Shown piece after piece: positions 1 to 8,242 of a stretch of DNA of 64,000 bases. This DNA comes from Gemmataceae bacterium (GTDB lineage: Bacteria > Planctomycetota > Planctomycetia > Gemmatales > Gemmataceae), in assembly GCA_022842245.1 (NCBI GenBank), contig JALHPZ010000032.1:1-64000 (forward strand), in the 5' to 3' direction. How positions within the stretch are numbered: position 1 is the stretch's first letter; the number at the start of each line of letters is the position of its first letter. The notes under the pieces are model-generated. The model did no database searches, was not told the origin of the DNA, and saw nothing but the letters and a program-made list of their open reading frames with translations. Made by a program: the position numbers and the translations under genes.

Positions 1-37
1 TCGTGGGGTCGAATCCGTGAAGGATTCGACCCCACGA
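1..37. terminator. Perfect 16-bp inverted repeat at window edge
   Basis: Bases 1-16 are the exact reverse complement of 22-37, around a 5-nt loop. The hairpin lies just past the stop codon of the minus-strand 98-residue gene, so it is probably the terminator of the ilvN unit. The sequence that would show a T-tract on the minus strand is outside the window. The arm contains GGTCGAATCC, which resembles a tRNA T-loop, but nothing else fits a tRNA. Confidence 0.45.
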
Positions 38-56
38 CGCCGTTCATGCCGGACGA

Positions 57-353
57 TCAAACCTTTTCGATCTTCGTGTTTTCGTCCAGTGCGATCGACG
101 CGAGCTCGCCGTTGTCCTTGGTGAAGTGGACCGTCGGCACGATGATGTCGTCTTCCGGTACGCGCTCGACCGTGACGCCGGTCGAAAGATATTGGAGGCC
201 ACGGAAGACGCCGGCGGTTTCGGCCAGCCAGGTCCGCGCGCCGACGCGCACGGTCTGCACGAGCTTGATCCGGTCGCCGGGCTTCAGCCCTTTCAGCAGT
301 TCGACGAGCGCGGGAGCGAGCCGGCGCGTCGGGAGAACGATGCTCGCGGTCAT
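57..353 (-). CDS. Conserved-looking hypothetical protein, 98 aa
   Basis: A short soluble protein with no signal peptide or membrane segment and no family I recognise. It is predicted to be mostly beta strand, with alternating charged and hydrophobic residues, a GDRIKLVQTVRVGARTW stretch near residues 26-42 and an acidic middle. Its ATG overlaps the stop of ilvN by four bases (ATGA, 350-353), so it is translated with ilvN and is probably a real gene. A function in branched-chain amino acid synthesis cannot be inferred from position alone. Confidence 0.7.
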   Translation of the reverse strand: MTASIVLPTRRLAPALVELLKGLKPGDRIKLVQTVRVGARTWLAETAGVFRGLQYLSTGVTVERVPEDDIIVPTVHFTKDNGELASIALDENTKIEKV

Positions 354-847
354 TCGTCGTCCCTCGGCTTGGGCACGCCGCGCACGAGGGCGATCCGACC
401 GGTGCGTGCCAGTTCGATGATCCCGTAAGGCCGCATCAGGTCGATGAACGCCTCGACTTTACCCTCGGTGCCGCTCACCTCGATCATCACGTTTTCGTGT
501 TGGATGTCGACGACGCGGCCGCGGAACGATTCGACCAGTTGAAACACCTCGGCCCGTTTCGGTCCGTCGCACGCCACCTTGATGAGCATCAGGTCGCGTT
601 CGACGAAGTTCTCGGAGGAGATGTCGTCGACTCGGACGACGGTGACGATCTTGTCGAGCTGTTTGCGAACCTGATCGACGACGTTGTCGGCCGCATTGAT
701 GACGAACGTCATGCGGGACATGTCGTGTTGTTCGGTTTCGCCGACCGCGAGGCTGTCGATATTGAAGCCCCGCGAAGCCAACATACCGGAGATGTGCGCG
801 AGCACGCCCGGCTGGTTCTGAACGAGTGCGGTGAGCACGTGGCGCAT
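350..847 (-). CDS. ilvN: Acetolactate synthase small (regulatory) subunit
   Basis: This is the regulatory subunit of acetohydroxyacid synthase, the first common enzyme of valine, leucine and isoleucine synthesis. It binds the catalytic subunit and confers feedback inhibition by valine. The 165-residue product has the usual family length. It opens with an ACT domain (about residues 3-75) carrying QNQPGVLAHISGML and RGFNIDSLAVG, followed by the C-terminal ALS_ss_C domain. The start at 847 was chosen because the upstream in-frame extension lies in a non-homologous reading of the neighbouring gene's 3' end. No catalytic subunit (ilvB) is present nearby. The gene sits 32 bp after a glycosyltransferase gene and overlaps the 98-residue gene by 4 bp. 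Confidence 0.93.
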   Translation of the reverse strand: MRHVLTALVQNQPGVLAHISGMLASRGFNIDSLAVGETEQHDMSRMTFVINAADNVVDQVRKQLDKIVTVVRVDDISSENFVERDLMLIKVACDGPKRAEVFQLVESFRGRVVDIQHENVMIEVSGTEGKVEAFIDLMRPYGIIELARTGRIALVRGVPKPRDDE

Positions 848-879
848 CGAAGTTCCGAGTGGAGGAGGATGAAAGGATT

Positions 880-2208
880 CTACGGTTCGGCTCGCGGTGG
901 AACAGAGTCCGGCGCGGCGGGGGAGGTTCGGCCGAACGCGGCGAGCAGGAACAACCCCGTCAGGGCGTAGTTTGGCAGGGACATGATCGCGAGATTCTGA
1001 CCGGGTGTGACGGTCGATGTACCCATGAGGAATCCGACGACGGCGGAAGGTCCGCCAAGCGCGAGCGACGGCACGTAGTAGTTCGGCAGCCAGATGACGG
1101 CGAAGGCGAGCCAGAATGCGAGTCGCGCCAAGCGCCCGGCGAGGTTCATCCAGAGCCAGGCGAGGGGGACGGCCGCAATGAGGAAATAGTGCGGCCAGGC
1201 GACGGGCGAGACGAGCAGCATGCCAAGGACGGCGAGGGCGAAGGCTCGCTCGCGGTCGACCTGCGATTGCGCGCGCGTGGCCGTCCAAAAGCAAATCAGA
1301 ACCACCGCGAACCGCGTACCGTAGGAAAAGGTGTTGCCCGCGAAGGGTGACGCGATGAGCGCCACGACCCGTTCGTTCGGGTGCGGGTCGAAGATCCGCA
1401 ACCAGAAGCCGGCGAGCGAAACGTTCTGCCGGCTCGACTGATAGTTCGCCACGCTCGGAACGACTTCGCGAAGGTAGGTTTCGAATTCCGTTGGTCCGAT
1501 CACGGCGAGGGCGACGACGTTGAGTGCGAGAAATGCCGTCCCTCCCACGACGATCGCGCGGATGTTGCGAGTCGAGACGAAGTAGACTAAGAGGAACGCC
1601 GGGAACAATTTGATGGCCGCCGCGGTGCCGACCGCCAGCCCGGCCCCGACGGATCGAGTGCGCTGTTCAAGCAGGAACGCGGCGGCAACGAGCGCCATGA
1701 TCACGATGTTGAGCTGACCGTGCTGGATCTGCGAGTACAGCGCGAACCAGCCGACGAGGACCACGCCGAGCGGGAAGACCGAGGGCGGCGCGAACGGCAA
1801 GCGCGTCGCACGTATGATCGCGACGACGGCGAACGCCAGCAACGGAAGGTTCGCGAGGTTCCAAACCAGCTGCGCCTGCGGATAGGGAAATCGGCCGAGC
1901 GGCAGCGCGAGCATCGCCGCGACTGGCGGGTGTGCGTTCCAGGGAAGCATTTTGGCCGCACGTTCCGGTGGAGCGTCCAGGAAGCGGCTCGCGAGTTCGC
2001 GCTGGTCGGCGTAGACCGGCCCGCCCTCGGCGAAGTTGCGGGCGGAGAGCCATTCCTGATGGAAGTCGCCAACGGTCCCGTCGGGCGGTCGAAACGCACC
2101 GAGATAGGGCGGACCGAAAATCACGAGTACGAGTGCGAACAGGACGAACCAGAAGATGATCCGCCCCTCGCTCCAGCGACGGGGGGCGGACGGGTTCGTT
2201 TCGGTCAT
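880..2208 (-). CDS. GT87-type (DUF2029) membrane glycosyltransferase
   Basis: An integral membrane protein of 442 residues with about ten hydrophobic segments. The first is near residues 18-37 and is followed by an extracytoplasmic loop rich in acidic and aromatic residues (GDFHQEW). This layout matches the GT87/DUF2029 family of polyprenyl-phosphate sugar-dependent mannosyl or arabinosyl transferases, which act at the outer face of the membrane. The family assignment comes from overall architecture plus the PWNAHPP and QIQHGQLN type motifs, so the donor and acceptor are unknown. The ATG at 2208 lies 4 bp after the stop of the FG-GAP gene, so the two are likely cotranscribed. The upstream in-frame extension reads through that gene and is not real. 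Confidence 0.78.
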   Translation of the reverse strand: MTETNPSAPRRWSEGRIIFWFVLFALVLVIFGPPYLGAFRPPDGTVGDFHQEWLSARNFAEGGPVYADQRELASRFLDAPPERAAKMLPWNAHPPVAAMLALPLGRFPYPQAQLVWNLANLPLLAFAVVAIIRATRLPFAPPSVFPLGVVLVGWFALYSQIQHGQLNIVIMALVAAAFLLEQRTRSVGAGLAVGTAAAIKLFPAFLLVYFVSTRNIRAIVVGGTAFLALNVVALAVIGPTEFETYLREVVPSVANYQSSRQNVSLAGFWLRIFDPHPNERVVALIASPFAGNTFSYGTRFAVVLICFWTATRAQSQVDRERAFALAVLGMLLVSPVAWPHYFLIAAVPLAWLWMNLAGRLARLAFWLAFAVIWLPNYYVPSLALGGPSAVVGFLMGTSTVTPGQNLAIMSLPNYALTGLFLLAAFGRTSPAAPDSVPPRAEP

Positions 2209-2212
2209 CGGT

Positions 2213-3430
2213 TCACTTGCGGACCTGGAGGATGACGCGGACGCCCTTCTTGTTGGACGACACGAAGTCGAGCTTGCCGTCGCCGTCGACGTCCTCGATG
2301 GCGAACTGGGTGCCAACGCCGGAGTCGTCGTCGATGAGTTGCGGCAGGAACGAGGTGAAGCCGTCCTTCTCCTTGGTCGCCTTGAACCAGTAGACGCGGG
2401 CGTCCCAGCTCGATCCCGGTTCGCTGCGGCCGTGGGACCACCAACGCTTGCCGGTGACGAGGTCCTTGAGGCCGTCGCCGTCGATGTCGACGAAGTGTGC
2501 GGCATGGGTTTCGGAGACGAGCCGACCGTAGAGTTCCACTTTCTCGAACGGTTGTTGTCCGGGCTTCGGCTTGGCGTTCTGCTTGTGGAACCAGATGCCG
2601 AACTTGTGGGCCGAGGTGCTGAGGATGTCGTTGACGCCGTCGCCGTCGACGTCGTGGGCGAACATGTCGGCGCAGGCGTCGCCGAGGTTGGCGGCGTGCC
2701 ACGTCCACGGCGTCTTGCCGTCAGCACCCGCCGGTTGCTCCCACCAGCCGGCATTGCAGATCACGTCGTTCCGGCCGTCCTTGTTCACGTCGCCGACGCC
2801 GAGGCCATGCGCGTAGCGCATCGTGCCGGGGATCGCCTTGCCCGGCGAGCTCGGTTCGCTGATCGGGTGCATCTCCCACTCGTCGCTCGGATCGCCCTTC
2901 TTCGGAGTGAAGTACGCCATCTGTCCTTCGTTCCCGTCCGGCTTCTTCCCCTTTGGCTGGAACGCCATCACGAGCACTTTCTGTCCGTTGCCCAGCAGGT
3001 CCACATATAAGGGCGTCTCGTTGCAGGCGCTGTGCCAGAGGACGTGTTTCTTCCAGTGCCCCGGCTTCCCCTTCGGATTCTCCAGCCAGAAGCACGGCTC
3101 ACCGGGGAAGTCGATGCTGATTGCGTCCGGGTAGCCGTCGCCGTTGATGTCGTCCGCGAAGACCGCGAAGACGTGGCTGTAACCCCGCTCGCCCGTACCG
3201 TAATCGCCCGGCTTCTGCATCTCGTGGGGCGTCCAGTCCGGGGCTTCGTACCAGATTTCGCCGGTGATGATGTCTTTCTTGCCGTCCTTGTTCACGTCCG
3301 CGACCGAGACGCCCTCAGATCGGAACGCGCGGTCGAGCACGGTCTTCTTCCACGTGATCGAAATCGGATCGGCCGCGACGGCCGGCATCGCCAATCCGGC
3401 GAGCAGGAGCGAGAAGAGAAATCGACGCAT
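2213..3430 (-). CDS. Exported FG-GAP/VCBS-repeat protein
   Basis: The 405-residue product starts with a Sec signal peptide (residues 1-20, MRRFLFSLLLAGLAMPAVAA). It then carries repeated Ca-binding-like blades of the form DVNKDGKKDIITG, DINGDGYPDAISI, DVNKDGRNDVIC, DVDGDGVNDILS, DIDGDGLKDLVTG and DVDGDGKLDFVSS. These are FG-GAP/VCBS repeats that fold into an integrin-like beta propeller. Such proteins are abundant outside the planctomycete cytoplasm, but their ligands are mostly unknown. The start at 3430 is set by the signal peptide; the longer in-frame extension is arginine-rich and unlikely. It is the first gene of the minus-strand run that continues into the GT87 protein and ilvN, and it is divergent from the next FG-GAP gene. 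Confidence 0.83.
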   Translation of the reverse strand: MRRFLFSLLLAGLAMPAVAADPISITWKKTVLDRAFRSEGVSVADVNKDGKKDIITGEIWYEAPDWTPHEMQKPGDYGTGERGYSHVFAVFADDINGDGYPDAISIDFPGEPCFWLENPKGKPGHWKKHVLWHSACNETPLYVDLLGNGQKVLVMAFQPKGKKPDGNEGQMAYFTPKKGDPSDEWEMHPISEPSSPGKAIPGTMRYAHGLGVGDVNKDGRNDVICNAGWWEQPAGADGKTPWTWHAANLGDACADMFAHDVDGDGVNDILSTSAHKFGIWFHKQNAKPKPGQQPFEKVELYGRLVSETHAAHFVDIDGDGLKDLVTGKRWWSHGRSEPGSSWDARVYWFKATKEKDGFTSFLPQLIDDDSGVGTQFAIEDVDGDGKLDFVSSNKKGVRVILQVRK

Positions 3431-3598
3431 GGGAGAGGACCCTGGAGGCGGGACGAAAGCGGTTGAAGGGATTATCGCCAGTCCAACGTGAGAAGCAAGA
3501 CAACGGTAGTGTTCCAAAATACCTCGATCGCGTCGTCGCCTCGCGCAAGGTCGGCCGGCCCGGCCGTACAATCTCCAGCATCACCGAGGATCGACACC

Positions 3599-5380
3599 AT
3601 GCGCGCACTTCCGACGTTCCTCGTACTGGCGTTCTCCAGTGCGTCGCTTGCGGCGCAACCCGTCCGCCCCGGAATCCCGTACAAGCCGATCGGCGGATTC
3701 GGCGGCATCTCCACCGATCAATTCTTCCAATCGCAGGTGCAGCACGCCGCCGGCCAACTTCACACGGAACTCGGAAACCTGCGGAACGAGACGGCACGAC
3801 TCAAGGCACCGCTGCCCGTGAAGGTGGAACTGAGCCGACTCGCCGATCGCGCCGTGAAGGAGGCCGACGACCTGCGCCGCCTCGCCGCCGTCACGGCTGA
3901 CCGTCGCCGGTTGCTTGCAGCCGACCGACAACTGGACGAAGTCGTCGATGCGTTCGTCGCCCGCGCCCAGCAACTTGGTGCCGGTTCGCCCGGCCTCAAC
4001 ACCGCCATCGCCCGCGCGCAATACGCCGACCAGCAGTTGCATGCCCTCTTCGGCTCGGTCGATCCAAACCCCGGCCTTGGCCGCATCCTCCGCACGGCCA
4101 ACGCGGTCGTCGATCAGGTTGGGAACCTTCGCGAAGAAGCTCGCGACGAATTTCCCGGCAACGTCTACACACCGCAACTCGACCGTTCCATTCGCTCCTT
4201 CGGGTTCCGGAATGGTTCGCTGGCGCGCGGGCTGGAGACCGGTGGTACCATCGCGGCCGCCCAGATCGAGTACGAGGCGGCATCGCAGCGATGGCGGGCG
4301 CTCGCGCCGGGCTTGAATGCTCTCACAGGGAATGCCTCCGTCCGCCTTCAGATCGCACGCGTCGAGGGCTTGTTCCGCCAACTTGGCGATCAACTCGGCA
4401 TCGCCGGCGGGCCAAACCCGCCGGATTTCGGCTTCCTCAATAAGGGAATGTTCGCGTGCGGTGCCGGCGAGGGCGGCGGGCCGAGAGTCAGCGTTTTCGC
4501 CCAGATTAGCGGCCGCCCGATTTTTGACTTCTATGCGTTCGATCCCCTTTTTCGGGGCGGCGTTCGTGTTGCGGTGGCCGACCTGAACGGCGACGGATTC
4601 CCGGAACTCGTGGCCGCGCCCGGTGGGCCGCTGCCCGGGCAGATCGGCCTGCCGCCCATCGTTCGCGTCTTCGATGGTCGCACCATGATGCTCACCAGCG
4701 AATTCCTCGCGTACGACCGTACCTGGACCGGCGGCGTGCAGGTGGCAGCGGCGAACCTCACGCGCCAGGGCAAGGCGATCATCGTCACCGGTGCCGACGT
4801 CGGAGCCGGGCCGCATGTCAAGGCCTTCGACCTCGCCACCGGCCGCGAGGTCGCCAGCTTCTACGCCTACGATCAGAACTTCCGCGGGGGCGTCCGCGTC
4901 GCGCTCGGCGACGTCGATGGGGACGGTCTGCCCGATATCGTCACCGCTCCCGGCCCGCAGCACCCACCGCAAATCAAGGTCTTCTCCGGGTTGAACTCCC
5001 GCCTGCTCGCGAACTGGCTGGCGTACGACGCCACCCACGTCGTGGGAGCCTACGTCGCCACGGCGGACATTACCAAGAACGGCCGCGCGGATGTGATCGT
5101 CGGGCCGGACGTGAACGGCAGCGGTGTCGTGCGCGTCTTCGATCCGCTCCGCGGCACGCGGCTCGGCGACGTGACGCCATACCCGTCGAAGTTCCGCGGC
5201 GGTATTCGCGTCGCCGGCCACGACGTGAATAACGACGGCGTATTGGATATCGTCTGCGCCCCCGGTCCCGACCTGCCCGCACCAGTGCGCGTCTTCGACG
5301 GCCGGAACTCCAAACCGCTCGTGGAGTTCTACCCCTTCGAGCGCACCTTCGCCGGCGGCGTCTTCATCGGGGCGAAGTGA
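3599..5380 (+). CDS. Exported protein with helical N-half and FG-GAP-like repeats
   Basis: A 593-residue protein with a signal peptide (residues 1-19). An alanine, arginine and leucine-rich alpha-helical region spans about residues 40-270. At least five repeats of roughly 60-65 residues fill the C-terminal half. Each repeat contains a GGVRVAVADLNGDGFPELV-like motif, then a proline/glycine turn, then VRVFDG. This is an FG-GAP propeller with Asp-rich calcium-binding-like loops. One repeat (near residues 385-400) has lost the Asp-rich loop. The ATG at 3599 follows a GAGG element 9 bases upstream. The gene is divergent from the other FG-GAP gene (168-bp gap) and has no partner on its own strand. 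Confidence 0.82.
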   Translation: MRALPTFLVLAFSSASLAAQPVRPGIPYKPIGGFGGISTDQFFQSQVQHAAGQLHTELGNLRNETARLKAPLPVKVELSRLADRAVKEADDLRRLAAVTADRRRLLAADRQLDEVVDAFVARAQQLGAGSPGLNTAIARAQYADQQLHALFGSVDPNPGLGRILRTANAVVDQVGNLREEARDEFPGNVYTPQLDRSIRSFGFRNGSLARGLETGGTIAAAQIEYEAASQRWRALAPGLNALTGNASVRLQIARVEGLFRQLGDQLGIAGGPNPPDFGFLNKGMFACGAGEGGGPRVSVFAQISGRPIFDFYAFDPLFRGGVRVAVADLNGDGFPELVAAPGGPLPGQIGLPPIVRVFDGRTMMLTSEFLAYDRTWTGGVQVAAANLTRQGKAIIVTGADVGAGPHVKAFDLATGREVASFYAYDQNFRGGVRVALGDVDGDGLPDIVTAPGPQHPPQIKVFSGLNSRLLANWLAYDATHVVGAYVATADITKNGRADVIVGPDVNGSGVVRVFDPLRGTRLGDVTPYPSKFRGGIRVAGHDVNNDGVLDIVCAPGPDLPAPVRVFDGRNSKPLVEFYPFERTFAGGVFIGAK

Positions 5381-5392
5381 TCCGAAGCCGGT

Positions 5393-5848
5393 TCAACATA
5401 CGGGAAAGCACGGCGAGAGATCCAACTCCGCGAGCCGGCGCACCAACCCCGCGCTCGCCGTTCGCACAGCCGCCACTGCTTCCCCCGGCGAGCCGACGCG
5501 GATCTCGCCCGAGTGCCAGAAGTCGACGGAATCGTTGGCGCCGCGACCGAGATAAGTCCACACGGCCACCCGCGCGGAGACAAAGGGGCCTTCGGTGTCG
5601 TCGAGGAGTAGCACTTCGCACGACATCGCATCGTGAGGGTCCGCGAGGTTTAGCCACCATTCGATCCAACGGCTGATCGACTCGTTTGGGTTTGTGCCGT
5701 GGAGTGGCTCGCGCGGGACGACGCCGAACGGTTGAACGGCCCGCGCAAACGCCGACCCGACCGCCCGTTCCGCCTCGGCGAACGCCGCGTCCAGTTCGGC
5801 TTGTTCCTCGACTCGCGGTTCCCAAGTCATGCACGCCTCGGAACTCAT
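5393..5848 (-). CDS. Hypothetical soluble protein, 151 aa
   Basis: Unrecognised cytoplasmic protein, rich in Glu, Ala and Trp, with no signal or membrane segment. It contains SRWIEWWLNLADPHD, a tryptophan-rich patch near residues 55-70, and a strand-rich C-terminal half. It ends 12 bp from the convergent FG-GAP gene. Two starts are possible: ATG at 5848 (used here) or ATG at 5830, which has a CGAGG element 5 bases upstream and would give 145 residues. The longer reading upstream runs antisense through the next gene and is not credible. Confidence 0.6.
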   Translation of the reverse strand: MSSEACMTWEPRVEEQAELDAAFAEAERAVGSAFARAVQPFGVVPREPLHGTNPNESISRWIEWWLNLADPHDAMSCEVLLLDDTEGPFVSARVAVWTYLGRGANDSVDFWHSGEIRVGSPGEAVAAVRTASAGLVRRLAELDLSPCFPVC

Positions 5849-5947
5849 TAAAGTTGAAGGTGAACCTCGCTGTATCCAGTTCCCGTGCGCGATAGCCGAT
5901 ACTATAATGCCAATAAGACCTCCCCCGCCGGTTCGCTTCCGCGAACG

Positions 5948-8227
5948 ATGAATTCCGCCATGATTCGACTGTACGGTATCGCCGTCCTGCTTCTTGTCGC
6001 CAATGGCGTGCGCGCCGACACCGGCGAACAGCTCTATGCCGCGCAATGCGCCCGCTGTCACGGCAAGGCCGGTGAAGGCTCGAAGAAATATCCCAAGGCG
6101 CTCGCCGGCGAACGCTCCGTCGCGCAACTCGCCGAGCAGATCCAGAAAACGATGCCGGAAAACGACCCCGGCTCGCTTTCCAAGGAAGACTCTCTCAAAA
6201 TCGCCCAATACTGCTTCGACGGGTTCTATTCCCAGGCGGCGCGCGACAGGAACAAACCGGTCCGCGTCGAACTCGCCCGCCTCACCGTGCCGCAATATAA
6301 GAACGCCCTCGCCGACATCGTCGGCAGCTTCCGGTCCACGAACACGAAGTGGGACGACAAGCGCGGCCTCAAGGGCGAGTATTTCAAGAATCGCAACCAC
6401 GGCCAGCGCGTCTTCGAACGCCTTGACCCCGGCGTGAAGTTCGACTTCCAGACCGAAGCCCCCGGCGGGAAGGAGTTCGACCCGAAGGAGTTCTCCATCC
6501 GCTGGTCCGGCAGCGTGTTCATCCCGGAAACCGGTGACTACACGTTCATCGTCAAATCCGATCAATCGGTACGATTGTGGGTGAACGACCCGAAGAATCC
6601 GGTGGCGGACGGGTACGTGAAGTCCGGGAGCGACAACGAGTACAAGGCGACGCTGTTCCTGCTCGGCGGCCGGGCGTACCACCTGCGTGTCGATTTTTCG
6701 AAGGCGCTGCAAGGGGTGAAAGACAAGAACCCGAAGCCGAAGCCGGCGATGGTCGAGCTGCTCTGGCAGCCGCCGCACGGCGTCGTCGAGACGATCCCCG
6801 CCCGTGTCCTGTCGCCGCAGTTTTCCACGGAAGTCTACATCGACGAAACGAAGTTTCCGCCGGACGATCGCAGCTACGGCTGGGAGCGCGGGACGACCGT
6901 CTCGAAGGCGTGGGACCAGGCGACGACCGACGGCGCGCTCGACGCGGCCAACTACATCTCCACCCGCATCGAGGAGTTCGCCAAGACGAAACTGACCGAC
7001 GAGAAGCGAACGGACAAATTGAAGGTCTTCCTCCGGCAGTTCGCAAAACTCGCCTTCCGCCGGCCGGTCACGGAGGATGTCGAGAAGCTCTATATTTCCC
7101 GGCCAATCGAATCAACGGCCAACGACATCCAGGCGGCGGCGAAGCGGGCCGTCCTGCTGATTCTCAAGTCGCCGCGGTTCCTGTACCGCGAACCGGCCAA
7201 GGACGCGAACCCGTACGACGTGGCCGCGCGGCTGGCGTTCGCGCTTTGGGATTCGATCCCGAACCAGGACCTGCACGACCTCGCGGCGGCCGGAAAGCTG
7301 AAGACGGCAGATGACGTGCGTAAGCAGGCCGAGAAGATGCTGGCCGACACGCGGGCGAAGGCACGCATTCGCGGCTTCCTGCACCACTGGCTCAAAACCG
7401 ATCACGCCCGCGACGCCGTGAAGGACGCGAAGAAGTTCCCCGGCTTCGATTCCACGATCGTCGCCGACCTGCGGACGTCGCTCGATTTGTTCCTCGACGA
7501 TGTCGTTTGGAGCGAGAAGTCCGACTTCCGCCGGCTCCTGCAATCGGACGAAATCTACCTCAACGGCCGGCTCGCGAAGTTCTACGGGGCGAACCTGCCG
7601 GAGGACGCGCCGTTCCAGAAGGTGGCATTCGAGAAGGGCCGGCGGCAGGGTGTGCTGACGCACCCGTTCCTCATGGCGACTTTTGCCTACACCGGCGAGA
7701 CATCGCCGATCCACCGGGGCGTGTTCGTGGCGCGGGGCCTCCTGGGCGTCGGCCTGAAGCCGCCCAACGAGGCGTTCACGCCGCTGGCGCCGGACCTGCA
7801 CCCGACGCTGACAACACGCGAGCGTGTCGAGTTGCAGACGAAGGGCGTGAACTGTCAATCGTGCCACCTGGTCATCAACCCCGTCGGCTTCGCGCTCGAG
7901 AACTTCGACGCCGTCGGCCGCTACCGCGATACCGACAACAAGAAGCCGGTAAACGCTCAGGGCACCTACACGACCCGCGCCGGCGAGACGAAGACCTTCA
8001 ACGGGCCGGTGGAACTGGCGAAGTTCGTCGCCGGCAGCGAGGACGCCCACCGTGCCTTCGCCGAGCAGATGTTTCACCATCTGGTGCAGCAGTCGATCCG
8101 CGCCTATGGGCCGAACACCGGGGAGGAACTCCGGGAAAAGTTTGCCAGGAATGGCTTCCATGTGCGACAATTAGCCGTCGAGATTGCCACGACGGCGGCT
8201 TTACTGGAACGAAAGAAATCACCATAA
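5948..8227 (+). CDS. Planctomycete PA14/DUF1592/DUF1588/DUF1585 c-type cytochrome-like protein
   Basis: A 759-residue exported protein. A signal peptide (about 1-23) is followed by a cytochrome c-like domain with CARCH at residues 34-38. Next come a DUF1587 segment (VELARLTVPQYKNALADIV), a PA14 domain (about 177-294, GDYTFIVKSDQSVRLWVND), DUF1595 (about 350-380), DUF1592 (about 400-535), DUF1588 (about 560-660, with a second haem-type motif CQSCH) and DUF1585 at the C-terminus. This domain order is typical of planctomycete surface or periplasmic proteins of unknown activity. The PA14 domain suggests carbohydrate binding. The following DUF1552 gene starts 15 bp downstream, the usual partnership. 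ATG 5948 or 5960 are both possible starts; both keep the signal peptide. Confidence 0.88.
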   Translation: MNSAMIRLYGIAVLLLVANGVRADTGEQLYAAQCARCHGKAGEGSKKYPKALAGERSVAQLAEQIQKTMPENDPGSLSKEDSLKIAQYCFDGFYSQAARDRNKPVRVELARLTVPQYKNALADIVGSFRSTNTKWDDKRGLKGEYFKNRNHGQRVFERLDPGVKFDFQTEAPGGKEFDPKEFSIRWSGSVFIPETGDYTFIVKSDQSVRLWVNDPKNPVADGYVKSGSDNEYKATLFLLGGRAYHLRVDFSKALQGVKDKNPKPKPAMVELLWQPPHGVVETIPARVLSPQFSTEVYIDETKFPPDDRSYGWERGTTVSKAWDQATTDGALDAANYISTRIEEFAKTKLTDEKRTDKLKVFLRQFAKLAFRRPVTEDVEKLYISRPIESTANDIQAAAKRAVLLILKSPRFLYREPAKDANPYDVAARLAFALWDSIPNQDLHDLAAAGKLKTADDVRKQAEKMLADTRAKARIRGFLHHWLKTDHARDAVKDAKKFPGFDSTIVADLRTSLDLFLDDVVWSEKSDFRRLLQSDEIYLNGRLAKFYGANLPEDAPFQKVAFEKGRRQGVLTHPFLMATFAYTGETSPIHRGVFVARGLLGVGLKPPNEAFTPLAPDLHPTLTTRERVELQTKGVNCQSCHLVINPVGFALENFDAVGRYRDTDNKKPVNAQGTYTTRAGETKTFNGPVELAKFVAGSEDAHRAFAEQMFHHLVQQSIRAYGPNTGEELREKFARNGFHVRQLAVEIATTAALLERKKSP

Positions 8228-8242
8228 ATCGGAGCGAAATCC

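Noticed and set aside
1..37. tRNA-like GGTCGAATCC sequence at the window start
   Set aside because: It is part of a perfect hairpin; there is no acceptor, D-arm or anticodon arrangement.
3581..5221. 546-residue minus-strand frame antisense to the FG-GAP gene
   Set aside because: Composition mirrors the sense repeats; the sense strand has a signal peptide and clear repeat domains.
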